59,796 nt of DNA, from positions 1 through 59,796 of the forward strand of contig CAJUEI010000004.1 of assembly GCA_910585255.1 (NCBI GenBank), in the 5' to 3' direction. Shown piece by piece: positions 1 to 7,479 of the stretch (position 1 is its first letter; each line of letters starts with the position of its first letter). The notes under the pieces were generated by a model. It was not told the DNA's origin and did no database searches. It worked only from the letters and a program-made list of their open reading frames with translations. Origin of the DNA: an uncultured Lachnospiraceae bacterium (GTDB lineage Bacteria; Bacillota; Clostridia; Lachnospirales; Lachnospiraceae). A program made the translations under genes and the position numbers.

Positions 1-185
1 CTTTTGAATTCAAGCACACCCGACCGGACGGACCGGGGTGCAATTCGCCCGTGCAACGGGCTAAACACACCCCTTTTTCGGGCACAAGTGCCCTCAAATC
101 CTATTGAATCAACAAAAGTTTAAGAACTTCTAACTTTCTTCCGAAGTCACATTGCCGCAATACCGCACTCTGGTTGTTTCTTCCC
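1..185 (-). repeat. Family A structured repeat, copy 1 (subtype I, cut by window edge)
   Basis: Read on the minus strand from 185, it starts GGAAGAAACAACCAGAG and contains the family-A landmarks: GTGACTTCGGAAGAAAG, a hairpin GGGCA-CTTG-TGCCC, and a block AAAAAGGGGTGTGTTTAGCC that folds with GCACCCC. The inner helix of that block is GCCCG/CGGGC. The first bases of the window (CTTTTG on the plus strand) pair, as CAAAAG, with CTTTTG at about 113-118 in the same helix (P2) seen in the complete copies. The 3' half of the outer stem lies outside the window. It forms a head-to-head pair with copy 2; the 159 bp between them (186-344) is AT-rich with no gene. Confidence 0.8.
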
Positions 186-344
186 AAAATCTACTTATAT
201 GCTATCTCCTTTCCTGTTTCCCAAACATTCTATTCTAACCCCCCAACCAATAAACTTATATTTCCATAATCATAATCATCTTACAAAAAAATAATTCTAT
301 CGTTTTCGATTCTTCTTTAAAAAGCAAAAAATAAACAACTCTAT

Positions 345-614
345 CGGCAGGATCAAACAGCTAGAGTGGGAAAGCCATACCTTGCTGCTGTGACTTCGGA
401 GGAAAGTTAGAAAGTCTTATGCCTCTGTCGATCCCTAGGATTTTTTGCCATTCTCGAATGGCAAAAAAAGGGGTGTGTTTAGCCCGTTACACGGGCGAAT
501 TGCACCCCGGTCCGTCCGGCTGGATACATATAAATTCAGAGGCATTAGACTTTTCTACTTTCTGGAGAGCGGAACAGCAGCAAGGTATGGCTTTCCCACT
601 CTAGCGTCCCCCTC
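345..614 (+). repeat. Family A structured repeat, copy 2 (subtype II, complete)
   Basis: The outer stem P1 is a perfect 31-bp inverted repeat (361-391 with 574-604). Inside it is P2 (AAGTCTTATGCCTCTG near 410 with CAGAGGCATTAGACTT near 537), then an apical hairpin GCCATT-CTCG-AATGGC flanked by T and A runs (about 443-469). Next is a G-rich hairpin GGGGTG...CACCCC with inner GCCCG/CGGGC (about 470-508), then GGTCCGTCCGG. The 5' flank is CGGCAGGATCAAACAG and the 3' tail GCGTCCCCCTC. Eight of 31 P1 positions differ from copy 4 and seven are compensated on the other arm, which is base-pair covariation. It ends about 110 bp before the lepB -10 box. I do not recognise it as a named RNA family. Confidence 0.85.
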
Positions 615-722
615 CCAATCCCCTTCACCCAACATCCATTTCCACAATCCCCTATAATTTTCTATCCCATCTTCTTTTTTGAAAAATCTTTACAAATTTT
701 CTAGTACAGAATCCCTATCTTG

Positions 723-731
723 TGTTATAAT
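723..731 (+). promoter_or_regulatory. Extended -10 promoter of lepB
   Basis: TGTTATAAT is an extended -10 (TGnTATAAT) about 50 bp before the lepB start. I see no good -35 hexamer 17 bp upstream, which is typical of extended -10 promoters. Confidence 0.5.
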
Positions 732-782
732 GAAATATGTTTCTGTTACACCATCCAACAAAATAAAAAAGAGAGGTAGTAT

Positions 783-1340
783 ATGTTATTCAAAGATAAA
801 AGTAAAAATGCGGCAATCCCAAAAGAAGAAACCCCAGAAGAAAAGCCCTCCCTAAAAGGTCTACTTATTGACCTAGTAGAGGTAGTAGGCACAGCATTAG
901 TTCTGACCTTTGTTCTATTGATCTTTATACAGCCAAGCATTGTAGACGGTCGCTCCATGTTTCCAACCCTGCATGACAACGACAAGCTTCTGCTTTGGAA
1001 ACTCGGCGATATTGATCGCAATGATATCGTTGTCTTTGACTCACATGATATGGAAAATAACAAATATGTAAAACGTGTAATCGGCATCGCCGGAGATGAA
1101 ATTATAATCAAAGACAGTACTGTAACCGTAAACGGAACTCCCCTAAATGAAACCTATATCAATGAACCTGATTTCAACGGCGATCTCTCCCTCACTGTAC
1201 CAGAAGATGAAATCTTTGTACTAGGAGATAACCGAAACCACAGCAATGACAGCCGAGCTTTCGGAACCGTAAAACTAGATGATGTAGACGGAAAAATGAT
1301 TTTTAATCTAAATGGATGGATTCGCTCTGTTTTTCACTGA
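783..1340 (+). CDS. lepB: Signal peptidase I
   Basis: This membrane-bound serine peptidase removes signal peptides from exported proteins. The 185-residue protein has a short charged cytoplasmic N-terminus, one membrane segment at about 34-52, then the S26 catalytic domain. The nucleophile is Ser58 in GRSMFPTL, the general base is Lys97 in YVKRVIGIAGD, and the C-terminal box is GDNRNHSNDSRAFG. Size and single anchor match the short Gram-positive (SipS-like) type. The ATG at 783 follows a GAGAGG ribosome site. It is monocistronic: a family-A repeat lies upstream and a bidirectional terminator downstream separates it from convergent recR. Confidence 0.95.
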   Translation: MLFKDKSKNAAIPKEETPEEKPSLKGLLIDLVEVVGTALVLTFVLLIFIQPSIVDGRSMFPTLHDNDKLLLWKLGDIDRNDIVVFDSHDMENNKYVKRVIGIAGDEIIIKDSTVTVNGTPLNETYINEPDFNGDLSLTVPEDEIFVLGDNRNHSNDSRAFGTVKLDDVDGKMIFNLNGWIRSVFH

Positions 1341-1372
1341 ATATCCCTTTTCTAAATTTTATCACATAAAAC

Positions 1373-1398
1373 GGGCTGTTGCACAAACGTAACAGCCC
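1373..1398. terminator. Bidirectional terminator between lepB and recR
   Basis: GGGCTGTT and AACAGCCC form an 8-bp stem with a 10-nt loop. A T-rich tract follows on the plus strand, and TTTTATG on the minus strand, so it can end both convergent transcripts. Confidence 0.8.
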
Positions 1399-1442
1399 AT
1401 CCCTTTTATTTTTATCCCGCCGAATTTTTATTACTCTCTACA

Positions 1443-2042
1443 CTACAATTCCACCCGCCCATCTAAGGCACGCAGAAGAGTCACCTCATCAATATACTCT
1501 AAATCCCCTCCAACCGGCACACCGCTGGCGATTCGAGTTACCCTAATACCTGTAGGCTTTACCAACTTACTGATATACATCGCCGTTGTCTCTCCTTCTA
1601 AACTGGAATTTGTAGCAATAATGACTTCTTCTACCGTTTCCTCTGACAACCGCTTCATCAGCTCTTTTAATTTAATATCATTTGGTCCAATCCCAAGCAT
1701 AGGAGAAATTGCACCATGCAGTACATGATAAAGCCCTTCATACTTCCCTGTCTTTTCATAAGCAGCCAAATCCCTTGGATTCTCTACTACCATAATCACT
1801 CTTGAATTCCGTTTTGTACTGCTGCAAATCGGACAAAACTCTTGATCCGTTAAAGTAAAACATTTTTTACAATACTGTATATTTTTCTTTGCCTCCGTAA
1901 TTGCTGTTACCAATGTATTAACCTGCTCCAAAGGCATATCAATAATATGAAAAGCAAGTCTCTGTGCCGATTTCGTCCCGATTCCTGGAAGAGACGATAA
2001 CGTTTCTATTAATTTTGTAATTTGATTGCTGTAATAATCCAT
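1443..2042 (-). CDS. recR: Recombination mediator protein RecR
   Basis: RecR works with RecO and RecF to load RecA onto SSB-coated gaps. The 199 residues show the family order: a helix-hairpin-helix at about 10-34 (LSSLPGIGTKSAQRLAFHI), a C4 zinc finger (Cys58, Cys61, Cys70, Cys73), a TOPRIM domain at about 80-175 (starting VIMVVENPRDLAAYEKTG) and a C-terminal Walker-B-like tail. It starts 2 bp after the ybaB stop and is the last gene of the SRP-pfk-dnaX-ybaB-recR cluster. The dnaX-ybaB-recR order is conserved in Firmicutes. Confidence 0.96.
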   Translation of the reverse strand: MDYYSNQITKLIETLSSLPGIGTKSAQRLAFHIIDMPLEQVNTLVTAITEAKKNIQYCKKCFTLTDQEFCPICSSTKRNSRVIMVVENPRDLAAYEKTGKYEGLYHVLHGAISPMLGIGPNDIKLKELMKRLSEETVEEVIIATNSSLEGETTAMYISKLVKPTGIRVTRIASGVPVGGDLEYIDEVTLLRALDGRVEL

Positions 2043-2044
2043 AA

Positions 2045-2395
2045 TTAAAACAACCCACCGCCAAGTCCGCCCAACCCGCCGGTTACTTTCGCCATGGAAC
2101 TTTGACTGTCTTCTTCACATTGGCGAATGGCTTCATTGGTAGCTGCTACAATTAAGTCTTCTAGCATCTCAATATCATCTGGATCGACTACTTCTGGAGA
2201 CAGCTTTACCTTTGTTATTTCCTTTTTTCCAGAAATAGTAACTTCTACTGCACCGCCTCCCGCCTTAGCCGTATATTCTTTCTCCTCTAATGCCTTCTGC
2301 GTCTCCTCCATTTGACGCTGCATTTTCTGTGCCTGTTTCATTAAATTATTCATATTTCCCGGCATACCGCCTGGAAAGCCGCCATGTTTTGCCAT
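2045..2395 (-). CDS. ybaB: YbaB/EbfC family nucleoid-associated protein
   Basis: A small DNA-binding dimer, 116 residues. The N-terminus is Gly/Met/Asn-rich, followed by the diagnostic helix NLMKQAQKMQRQMEETQKAL. The central sheet is AGGGAVEVTISGKKEITKVK, the C-terminal helix LEDLIVAATNEAIRQ, and the end is a Gly-rich tail (GGLGGLGGGLF). The stop of dnaX and the ATG of ybaB are 2 bp apart, so the two are translationally linked. The position between dnaX and recR is the usual one. Confidence 0.95.
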   Translation of the reverse strand: MAKHGGFPGGMPGNMNNLMKQAQKMQRQMEETQKALEEKEYTAKAGGGAVEVTISGKKEITKVKLSPEVVDPDDIEMLEDLIVAATNEAIRQCEEDSQSSMAKVTGGLGGLGGGLF

Positions 2396-2397
2396 AC

Positions 2398-3972
2398 CTA
2401 AATTTCCTCCTGAATATCTATCCCAATATTTTTTTGTGCTGTCAAAAAGATATGCTTCCGCTCATCCTCCTCACAGATTAACTTAATATCAACTTGTATC
2501 TTTTTTCCCGTCTGATTAGAAAGAACCTCTTCTAACTGTTCTCTTTTTTCCTGTTTATTCAAAAATCCTTCCGCCACTTCATCCATAACCACAACCAAAA
2601 GCCGATTTTCTCCTCCTGCCTGAAAACGTGCTGTTTTCAGATAAACTGCCATTGGAGCCGGAAGTTTTTGAATAACCTGCGGCATAGCATCAACCGCCCT
2701 CTGTACCTCTTCCGGTACTGCTTTCTGCAGTTCCTTTTTCTCTAACTCCTCCTGCTTATTTAACTTTTCCTTAACAGAGACTTCAACTAATTTACTCTGT
2801 GCTGTTACGGCAATTCCTTCCTCTAATTTTTTCTCAATAATGGAAAGCCGATTTAAAATCGAATCATAATTGGTCTCCATCGCGGGTCTTGTCAATTTAA
2901 TCAATGCAATTTCTATCAGCACTCGTTTTTGTGAAGAATATTTTATCTGTCCTGTCAATTCGGAAAAGATTCGAATATAACGCATCAATACTTCTGGATC
3001 AATTAATTTTGCCTCTTCTTCCAATCTCATCCGGCTCTCTGCCGATACATCTAGTACATCTTCCACCTCTTCTGCTGTCTGTACCAACAATAAATTCCGC
3101 ATATACCAAGTAAAATCAACTGTAAATTGACCAAGTTCTCTTCCCGCCACAATCAGTTCTTCCAGCAGCCGAATACACCCCAGTGTATCATCTGCAATGA
3201 TTTTCTGCAAAAGTCTGCTAAATACTTCTATATCCACTGCTCCAAGCACTTCTAAAACTTTCTCATATGTTAAATCCTGATTCATATAAAAAGCAAGACA
3301 TTGGTCTAACAAACTCAATGCATCACGAAAAGAGCCATCCGCTGCCTTTGCGATATAACGGATGGCTTTTTCCTCCACGTTTATCTGTTCTATCTCCATT
3401 AGCTCCATCAGACGGCTTGTAATCGTTGAGATAGAAATTCGTTTAAAATCATACCTCTGACAACGTGATAAAATGGTAATTGGTATCTTATGTGCTTCTG
3501 TTGTAGCCAAAATAAAAATAACATAAGAAGGCGGTTCTTCCAATGTCTTTAGCAATGCATTAAATGCCCCTATTGAGAGCATATGAACTTCATCAATAAT
3601 ATAGACCTTAAATCGCCCCTCTGTCGGGGAATACTGTACCTCTTCCCGAATTTCCCGAATATTATCTACTCCATTATTCGAGGCAGCATCTATCTCAATT
3701 ACATTAACGGAAGCCCCTGACTGTACAGCCAGACAGCTTCTGCATTGGTTGCAGGGACTTCCATCTTCTTTCGGATGTTCACAATTTACTGCCTTTGCAA
3801 ATAGTTTTGCTATTGTTGTTTTTCCCGTTCCCCGTGTCCCACAGAGCAGATAAGCATGTCCAATCCGATCGGCTAATATCTGATTCTTCAGTGTTGTAAC
3901 AATATGATCCTGCCCCTTTACATCTTCAAAACAATCGGGACGGAATTTTCGGTATAAGGCAGTATAGGACAT
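2398..3972 (-). CDS. dnaX: DNA polymerase III subunit gamma/tau
   Basis: Clamp-loader ATPase of the replicative polymerase, 524 residues. The start MSYTALYRKFRP is typical. Walker A is GTRGTGKT (45-52), followed by the zinc module Cys64, Cys74, Cys77, Cys80, and the Walker B/DExx box is IIDEVHML. The lid and collar domains are followed by a Lys/Glu-rich tau tail from about 370. The ATG at 3972 follows GAAAGGATGAAATATT. I see no slippery A-run with a stem that would suggest a programmed short gamma form, but this was not searched exhaustively. It lies 30 bp downstream of the phosphofructokinase gene, in the same direction. Confidence 0.96.
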   Translation of the reverse strand: MSYTALYRKFRPDCFEDVKGQDHIVTTLKNQILADRIGHAYLLCGTRGTGKTTIAKLFAKAVNCEHPKEDGSPCNQCRSCLAVQSGASVNVIEIDAASNNGVDNIREIREEVQYSPTEGRFKVYIIDEVHMLSIGAFNALLKTLEEPPSYVIFILATTEAHKIPITILSRCQRYDFKRISISTITSRLMELMEIEQINVEEKAIRYIAKAADGSFRDALSLLDQCLAFYMNQDLTYEKVLEVLGAVDIEVFSRLLQKIIADDTLGCIRLLEELIVAGRELGQFTVDFTWYMRNLLLVQTAEEVEDVLDVSAESRMRLEEEAKLIDPEVLMRYIRIFSELTGQIKYSSQKRVLIEIALIKLTRPAMETNYDSILNRLSIIEKKLEEGIAVTAQSKLVEVSVKEKLNKQEELEKKELQKAVPEEVQRAVDAMPQVIQKLPAPMAVYLKTARFQAGGENRLLVVVMDEVAEGFLNKQEKREQLEEVLSNQTGKKIQVDIKLICEEDERKHIFLTAQKNIGIDIQEEI

Positions 3973-4002
3973 AATATTTCATCCTTTCTCTTTTATTCTT
4001 TC

Positions 4003-5085
4003 TTATTTTGCAGGAGCATCACCAAAGCAAATTCCAATTAATTTTGCTTCTTTTACAATCGAACTATCCGGCTGAATCATCTTTAGCTTTCCGGCAACAT
4101 CCTTTAACGGAACCCGAACAATTTCGTTATTCTTTACACATGCCATATTTCCGAAATCGCCGTCCATAATCATCTCTGCTGCCTCCGCACCCAATCTGGT
4201 AGAAAGTACACGGTCATATGGGCAAGGTTCTCCTCCCCGCTGCATATGTCCCGGAACTGTAATCCGAATCTCATCTCCAGTCTGTTCCTGAATCATATGT
4301 GCAATCTCATAAGAAACACTTGGATACTGCCAGTCTTTTCTCTTTTCCTTAAATGCTTTCTTAGAAAGCTTTGCATCCTCTTCCGAAATTGCCCCTTCTG
4401 CCACAGCCAGAATCGTAAACCGTTTCCCTGCTTTTTTCCGCTTATTAATGGCATCGATAACATAATCAATATTATATGGTATTTCCGGTATTAAAATAAT
4501 ATCTGCTCCTCCGGCAATTCCTGCATGCAGAGTCAACCAGCCCACTTTATGTCCCATTACTTCTACAATAAATACTCGTCCATGGGAAGCTGCTGTGGTA
4601 TGAATACAATCAATTGCATTTGTTGCAATATTGACTGCACTTTGAAAGCCAAATGTCATATCGGTTCCCCAGAGATCATTATCAATCGTTTTCGGAAGTG
4701 CAATTACATTCAGTCCCTCTTCTCTCAACAGATTTGCCGTCTTTTGACTCCCGTTTCCGCCAAGCACTACCAGACAATCTAAACGAAGCTGAAAATACGT
4801 ATGCTTCATTGCCGCTACTTTATCTAGTCCGTTTTCATCCGGATCCCGCATCTGCTTAAACGGCTGTCTAGAACTTCCTAAAATTGTTCCCCCTTCTGTT
4901 AAAATCCCAGAGAAATCAGAAGATGCCATCTTACGGTATTCCCCATAAATCAGTCCTTTATACCCCTCCAAGAACCCATAAATCGTAATATCCTCTACAT
5001 TTTCATATAATGCTTTCGCAACTCCTCTCATGGTTGCATTTAAACTCTGGCAATCTCCGCCGCTTGTCAACATACCAACTCTCAT
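4003..5085 (-). CDS. 6-phosphofructokinase family protein, phosphoryl donor uncertain
   Basis: Phosphorylates fructose 6-phosphate to the 1,6-bisphosphate in glycolysis. At 360 residues it is longer than E. coli PfkA (320). The N-terminal loop is GMLTSGGDCQSLNA; the active-site motifs are LGGNGSQKTA (about 108-117) and PKTIDND (131-137), with the catalytic Asp in TIDND; MGHKVGWL and PGHMQRGG bind sugar phosphate. The donor signature is mixed. The Gly of GGNGS fits ATP enzymes, the Lys of PKTIDND fits the PPi/group III type, and Asn111 replaces the usual Asp of GGDGS. The donor therefore cannot be named from sequence. The ATG at 5085 follows GGAGGGAGATATCGG. Its own promoter lies just upstream, so it probably leads the dnaX operon. 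Confidence 0.85.
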   Translation of the reverse strand: MRVGMLTSGGDCQSLNATMRGVAKALYENVEDITIYGFLEGYKGLIYGEYRKMASSDFSGILTEGGTILGSSRQPFKQMRDPDENGLDKVAAMKHTYFQLRLDCLVVLGGNGSQKTANLLREEGLNVIALPKTIDNDLWGTDMTFGFQSAVNIATNAIDCIHTTAASHGRVFIVEVMGHKVGWLTLHAGIAGGADIILIPEIPYNIDYVIDAINKRKKAGKRFTILAVAEGAISEEDAKLSKKAFKEKRKDWQYPSVSYEIAHMIQEQTGDEIRITVPGHMQRGGEPCPYDRVLSTRLGAEAAEMIMDGDFGNMACVKNNEIVRVPLKDVAGKLKMIQPDSSIVKEAKLIGICFGDAPAK

Positions 5086-5133
5086 CCGATATCTCCCTCC
5101 ATTTTTATAATTTGCTTATTTTAAGCTTCTTTT

Positions 5134-5162
5134 ATTATAAACCTTTTCCAGCCGAACCTCAA
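5134..5162 (-). promoter_or_regulatory. Sigma-A-type promoter of the pfk-dnaX-ybaB-recR operon
   Basis: On the minus strand: TTGAGG (5157-5162), 17-bp spacer, TATAAT (5134-5139), about 50 bp before the phosphofructokinase start. Confidence 0.75.
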
Positions 5163-5205
5163 TATTTTATCAAGCAAAATTTTCACTAATTTTTTTATGC
5201 CTCGG

Positions 5206-5251
5206 CAAAAAAAGAACTGATAATTCACGGCTATGCTCCGTTCTTATCAGT
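5206..5251 (-). terminator. Rho-independent terminator after the SRP RNA
   Basis: ACTGATAA (5217-5224) pairs with TTATCAGT (5244-5251), with an inner ACGG/CCGT helix. On the minus strand the stem is followed by TCTTTTTTTGC. It lies about 170 nt downstream of the SRP RNA 3' end and before the next promoter, so it closes the SRP transcript. Confidence 0.8.
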
Positions 5252-5422
5252 CCTACAAAAAAGAGGAAGGATATGAAATTTACTGCACTTGCAGTTCTAT
5301 GTAAAACAAGCAATCATTCTTGCTTTGTACGATATTGATCATACAAAACAATTGTGTCCAAAGTTTGTCTGACTTCTAAAAAACCTCTAAAGTCTTTCTA
5401 AAAAAAATTCATATAAATCTAA

Positions 5423-5690
5423 AATCCGTGCGTCCTGCTTCGAGGATGCCTCATAAGCGTTACCCCGACAGTTAACTCGGCCCAGGCACCCTTACGGCAC
5501 ACAAGAGCTTCCACTTAGTGCTGCTCCATTCCTGACCTGACACGGTTCATGGATTCCTGTTGCGTAAGACCCAAACTTCATCGCCACTTATCAGGGGCAG
5601 CCCTACAAGGACACCCCCTAGGCCGGACATCACTCCTACTAAAGCGGATTGTAGGTACAGGGCACCGCTAACTCCCCAGCTGCACGGATT
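5423..5690 (-). ncRNA. ffs: Signal recognition particle RNA, large Bacillus type
   Basis: About 268 nt. The ends pair (AATCCGTGC with GCACGGATT). Domain IV, which binds Ffh, is visible on the minus strand as GTCAGGTCAGGAATGGAGCA followed by GCACTAAG. Its apical GGAA tetraloop is closed by A-U and C-G pairs, and it keeps the symmetric CAGG/AGCAG internal loop. The length and the Alu-like 5' part identify the large Firmicute type rather than the short 4.5S form. It targets nascent membrane and secreted proteins to the translocon with Ffh/FtsY. Location upstream of dnaX matches Bacillus scr. A near-consensus promoter precedes it. Confidence 0.93.
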
Positions 5691-5695
5691 CTAAA

Positions 5696-5724
5696 ATTTT
5701 ACCATAGAAATTGCTATTTGTCAA
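5696..5724 (-). promoter_or_regulatory. Promoter of the SRP RNA gene
   Basis: On the minus strand: TTGACA (5719-5724), 17-bp spacer, TAAAAT (5696-5701), with the SRP RNA beginning about 6 nt later. The -35 box is perfect, as expected for a stable RNA. The 3' end of family-A copy 3 stops only 17 bp upstream of the -35. Confidence 0.88.
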
Positions 5725-5741
5725 ACACATAATTTCTTTCT

Positions 5742-5989
5742 GAGGGGGACGCCAGAGTGGGGTATTGCGGCGATGTTCCGCTCTCCAGAAAGAGAAGCTC
5801 TAAAACTTCTGAATTTATGTATATCCAGCCGGACGGACCGGGGTGCAATTCGCCCGTACAGCGGGCTAAACACACCCCTTTTTCGGGCACAAGTGCCCGA
5901 AAATCCTAGGTTGTTGACAGAAGTTTAAGAGCTTCTAACTTTCTTCCGAAGTCACATCACCGCAATACCCCACTCTGGCTGTTTCTTCC
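5742..5989 (-). repeat. Family A structured repeat, copy 3 (subtype I, complete)
   Basis: On the minus strand it starts GGAAGAAACAGCCAGAG. P1 is a 25-bp inverted repeat (5752-5776 with 5954-5978) with one G-U pair and no mismatch. P2 is AGCTCTTAAACTTCTG with CAGAAGTTTTAGAGCT, so its sequence differs from copies 2 and 4 but pairing is kept, including a mismatch at the same position. The apical hairpin is GGGCA-CTTG-TGCCC. The G-rich block, GGAGAGCGGAAC and the tail GCGTCCCCCTC match the other copies. It is closest to copy 1. It points toward the SRP RNA promoter. Confidence 0.85.
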
Positions 5990-6111
5990 CTTAATTTACA
6001 TATCATTGTTCCTCCTGCAGTTTTTCCTAAATATTAGCATATTATACTAATTTCCGAAATCAATAAATTTCCTATTCAATTTCACAAAAAGGCTAGAAAC
6101 AAATAAACCTA

Positions 6112-6382
6112 CCGGCAGGATGAAACAGCTAGAACGGGGAAACGATTCCTTGCTGACGTGACTTCGGAGAAAAGTTAAAAAGTCTTATGCCTCTGTCGAT
6201 CCCTAGGGTTTTTTGCCATTCTCGAATGGCAAAAAAAGGGGTGTGTTTAGCCCGTTGCACGGGCGAATTGCACCCCGGTTCGTCCGGTTGGAAGTACATA
6301 CATTCAGAGGCATTAGACTTTCTTACTTTTCGGAGAGCGGAACGTCAGCAAGGAATCGTTTCCCCGCTCTAGCGTCCCCCTC
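6112..6382 (+). repeat. Family A structured repeat, copy 4 (subtype II, complete)
   Basis: P1 pairs 6129-6159 with 6342-6372 (30 of 31 positions). The 5' flank CGGCAGGATGAAACAG and tail GCGTCCCCCTC match copy 2, as do the apical hairpin GCCATT-CTCG-AATGGC and P2. It is head-to-head with copy 3; the 122 bp between them (5990-6111) has no gene. That spacer contains a near-palindrome TTAGCATATTATACTAA with possible -10 sequences in both directions. It lies directly downstream of the PadR operon, which runs toward it. Confidence 0.85.
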
Positions 6383-6408
6383 CCAACACCCCTCCCCTTT
6401 TATTACAC

Positions 6409-7053
6409 TTATTTCAAATAAATCCCCGCCAGCTGCATATCTTTATCAAATGTAATTGTATAGGTTACACTTACATTCTGATATACAACTACCGTCTGTG
6501 TAATCACAAACTGTTCTCCCTGCTGCTTTACCACCGTCATATAAACTGTCCCAATCGACTGTACTTCTCCCCAATCCTCTGCAATCTGCTTCTTAATCGG
6601 CTCAAAAGTATCCTCTGTCAATACCTCCTGCATCTCTTCTATTGCATGTTCTTTTAACAAATCAAACTGATACTGATCCAGCTCCTGTATTACTAACTTT
6701 ACCTGCTCTTCCACAATTTCTTTCTTAAAAACACTTTCTTCCAGCAAGGCTGTTTTCGGCAAATACCAGTACCCCACCGCAATCAGTACCATAACCGCCA
6801 GCAACGCCCCTAAAAAAATGCTTCTCCTCTTTCCCTTTCGATAAGCTTTTTCTTCCTGTTCTGACAGATTCTGGTTAAATTCCTTTACCACCTCTTTTAC
6901 ACTTCCCATTCGTTTTAGCACTTCTTCTAATCCTTCTCCATTTTCCAGTGCAGCAGATATATCCGATAATAACTGCTGTTTTATCTCCATCCGTTTCTTT
7001 TTAGAACATCGTATCTTCTGTGTAATATCTCTTACATATTTTTCTGCTGTCAT
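6409..7053 (-). CDS. Membrane protein with HAAS/DUF1700-like N-terminus and DUF3887-like C-terminus
   Basis: 214 residues. Residues 1-70 are a charged helical region (KYVRDITQKIRCSKKKRMEI) resembling the HAAS/DUF1700 cytoplasmic module often encoded after PadR genes. One membrane segment lies at about 79-95. The outside domain (about 105-214) resembles DUF3887, ending in a beta-rich stretch. Function is unknown. The start overlaps the padR stop by 4 bp (ATGA), so it is translationally coupled to its presumed repressor and probably derepressed with it. No dedicated terminator is visible; family-A copy 4 lies immediately downstream. Confidence 0.7.
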   Translation of the reverse strand: MTAEKYVRDITQKIRCSKKKRMEIKQQLLSDISAALENGEGLEEVLKRMGSVKEVVKEFNQNLSEQEEKAYRKGKRRSIFLGALLAVMVLIAVGYWYLPKTALLEESVFKKEIVEEQVKLVIQELDQYQFDLLKEHAIEEMQEVLTEDTFEPIKKQIAEDWGEVQSIGTVYMTVVKQQGEQFVITQTVVVYQNVSVTYTITFDKDMQLAGIYLK

Positions 7054-7391
7054 ACTTTATCCTCCATAATACATGCAATTCCCGTACATATCTGCTCCCA
7101 TATATGACTAATTTCCTGTAAAGCCTTTCGCCCCTCTTCTGTAATTTTATAGTATTTCCTTGGTACTTGCTTTCCCTCTGGTTCGCTCCACTGACTGACT
7201 ACAAATTTCTCCTCTTCTAACCGATATAAAATCGGATATAAGGTTCCTTCTTTTAGCTGAAATACATTTTGGCTTTTTTCGGCCATCTCATAAATTAACT
7301 GATAGCCATATTTTGCCTCCTGCTCTAGCAGCTTTAAAACCAGCATATCAAATACTCCCTTCTTCATTTGCCTTTCATATTTTTCATTCAT
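7050..7391 (-). CDS. PadR family transcriptional regulator
   Basis: 113-residue winged-helix regulator. MKKGVFDMLVLKLLEQEAKYGYQL is represented by the PadR hallmarks GVFDMLVLKLL, YGYQL, LKEGTLYPILYRLEEE and PRKYYKITEEG, which form the recognition helix and wing. A short C-terminal helix serves dimerisation. The ATG at 7391 has GGAG 8 nt upstream. A 13-bp palindrome between promoter and start suggests autorepression of this two-gene operon. The ligand cannot be inferred. Confidence 0.9.
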   Translation of the reverse strand: MNEKYERQMKKGVFDMLVLKLLEQEAKYGYQLIYEMAEKSQNVFQLKEGTLYPILYRLEEEKFVVSQWSEPEGKQVPRKYYKITEEGRKALQEISHIWEQICTGIACIMEDKV

Positions 7392-7409
7392 ATTAGTATC
7401 TCCATGTAT

Positions 7410-7456
7410 TTAGTATTACTAAGTGTTATAGTAAAATACTCGGTTTCTTTTGTCAA
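7410..7456 (-). promoter_or_regulatory. padR promoter with palindromic operator
   Basis: TTGACA (7451-7456), 17-bp spacer and TACTAT (7428-7433) on the minus strand. Just downstream of the -10 is TTAGTATTACTAA (7410-7422), a perfect 13-nt palindrome, well placed for repression by the adjacent PadR protein. Confidence 0.7.
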
Positions 7457-7479
7457 GTCAAATTCCTTTTATCTGGAAA

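Noticed and set aside
419..604. A 61-codon frame in family A copy 2, and one of equal length at 6187-6372 in copy 4, with similar peptides
   Set aside because: No ribosome site. The frame runs through both arms of the stem, and the differences between copies follow base pairing rather than synonymous change.
5274..5339. A 21-codon plus-strand frame with GAGGAAGG upstream of its ATG, between pfk and the SRP RNA
   Set aside because: It lies within the 3' leader of the SRP transcript on the other strand, has no promoter I can see, and is too short to judge.
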